Shown here piece after piece: positions 12,334-12,912 of a stretch of DNA of 12,912 nucleotides. The position numbers and the translations under genes are program-made. Origin of the DNA: Dehalococcoidia bacterium (GTDB taxonomy: Bacteria; Chloroflexota; Dehalococcoidia; Lucifugimonadales; SHYF01); assembly GCA_009692985.1 (NCBI GenBank), contig SHYF01000036.1, positions 1 through 12,912 of the forward strand. Reading direction: 5' to 3'. The stretch's first letter is position 1, and the number at the start of each line of letters is the position of its first letter. Below the pieces are notes generated by a model that was not told the origin of the DNA, did not search any database, and saw only the letters and a program-made list of their open reading frames with translations.

Positions 12334-12825
12334 CTATTTGGACGCCGTGGTGGCGGGCTCCGCCCCGGGGTCAGCCCGCTGAAGCGCATCGCACACCAGT
12401 TCCATAGCCTCTTGCACCCTCTGAAGCTCATCCACTGAAAGGGGAGCCAGCCTCTCCTCCCAGCGGGAGCGGCGCTCCATCAGCAGACGCTGGGCCAGCT
12501 CCTTCCCCTTGTCGGTCAGCGCGCACAGCACCGAACGGCGGTCTTGGGGATCAGTCCAGCGCTCCACCAGTTCCTTCTCTACTAGCTGGTCCACCAGAGC
12601 AGTTGCACGGGAGAAGGAGATGACCAGGGTGGAGGCCAGGTCGGTCATCCGGTTAGGGCCTTTTTGCCTCAGCAGAAAGATGACGCGTACCTGCGGCATG
12701 GTCAAATCAAGGGAGAACCAGTCCGGTGAGACCTGGTAATGTCCTGAGCGTCCCACCTCTTCCAAGATGTCAGCTACCCTGGTCAGGAGGCGCTCTTTGG
12801 TTGCTTGCTGATTGCCTCTCGTCAA
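12334..12825 (-). CDS. MarR-family transcriptional regulator
   Basis: This is a dimeric winged-helix repressor or activator that usually responds to small phenolic or drug-like ligands and controls adjacent efflux genes. The 163-residue product has the dimerisation helix first, SLDLTMPQVRVIFLLRQKG leading into the helix-turn-helix (recognition region SFSRATALVDQLVEKELV), then the wing with DPQDRRSVLCALTDKG, the family signature, and a long C-terminal helix. I chose the TTG at 12825 because AAAGGTGAA precedes it and because the inverted repeat at 12838-12882 then falls upstream. The open frame permits a TTG at 12873 (179 residues), but without a ribosome site and with the inverted repeat inside the gene. 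It is the first of marR-MFS-MFS on the minus strand, 210 nt before the first exporter. Confidence 0.9.
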   Translation of the reverse strand: MTRGNQQATKERLLTRVADILEEVGRSGHYQVSPDWFSLDLTMPQVRVIFLLRQKGPNRMTDLASTLVISFSRATALVDQLVEKELVERWTDPQDRRSVLCALTDKGKELAQRLLMERRSRWEERLAPLSVDELQRVQEAMELVCDALQRADPGAEPATTASK

Positions 12826-12837
12826 TTCACCTTTCCA

Positions 12838-12882
12838 GTAACTTTCACAATAGCTAGATATTTCACTAACCAAGAAAGTTAC
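12838..12882. promoter_or_regulatory. Inverted repeat upstream of marR, probable operator
   Basis: GTAACTTTC (12838-12846) and GAAAGTTAC (12874-12882) are perfect reverse complements, with centres 36 bp apart and an A/T-rich spacer containing TAGCTA. With the marR start at 12825 this lies 13-57 bp upstream, where autoregulatory MarR sites commonly occur. Autoregulation is inferred. Confidence 0.45.
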
Positions 12883-12912
12883 ATCTTCCCTGGCGGCTTG
12901 TAAATGGGGTCT

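Noticed and set aside
1..12912. CRISPR array, tRNA, rRNA, transposase or integrase genes
   Set aside because: No regularly spaced direct repeats, cloverleaf-like sequence or recombinase motifs were seen on either strand by eye.

Overview
The window looks like a piece of a Chloroflexota chromosome, most likely from the Dehalococcoidia/SAR202 side. This is inference from three things: a lipoprotein with a long Pro/Thr/Ala-rich linker after the lipobox, G/C-rich intergenic repeats containing a short GGGC-TTC-GCCC type hairpin, and fairly GC-rich genes with mixed ATG/GTG/TTG starts. There is no rRNA, tRNA, CRISPR array, transposase or phage gene.

Layout. (1) 1-2228, minus strand: a peptide/nickel-type ABC importer, with the substrate-binding lipoprotein first and then a DppB-like permease that runs off the left edge; a hairpin sits between them and a good promoter lies upstream at 2336-2364. 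(2) 2687-4530, plus strand: a tight three-gene operon made of a pteridine-reductase-like SDR, QueD (CxxxHGH type) and QueC (PP-loop plus four-Cys zinc site), a pterin/7-deazaguanine cassette with no QueE or GTP cyclohydrolase inside the window. (3) 4531-5385: two kinds of intergenic repeat, a small four-helix membrane protein and a strong hairpin. (4) 5386-7038: a complete thiamine-diphosphate enzyme of the acetolactate synthase/benzoylformate decarboxylase fold. (5) 7177-8103: a membrane protein of the COG4280 type split by a frameshift, translationally coupled to a 68-residue membrane protein. (6) 8186-12825, minus strand: marR, two tandem paralogous MFS exporters and dinB (DNA polymerase IV), all in the same direction and plausibly partly co-transcribed from a promoter region near the right edge that carries a 9-bp inverted repeat.

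How the genes fit together. The importer feeds short peptides or similar solutes. The SDR/QueD/QueC set makes or modifies a reduced pterin or preQ0-type compound. The MarR/MFS/MFS set looks like ligand-controlled efflux, with error-prone polymerase genes downstream. The most notable points are a three-copy intergenic element (4546, 8111, 12266), a 22-bp perfect palindrome at 12231, the compact SDR-queD-queC operon, and a frameshift that can be explained by a 23-nt deletion between short direct repeats.
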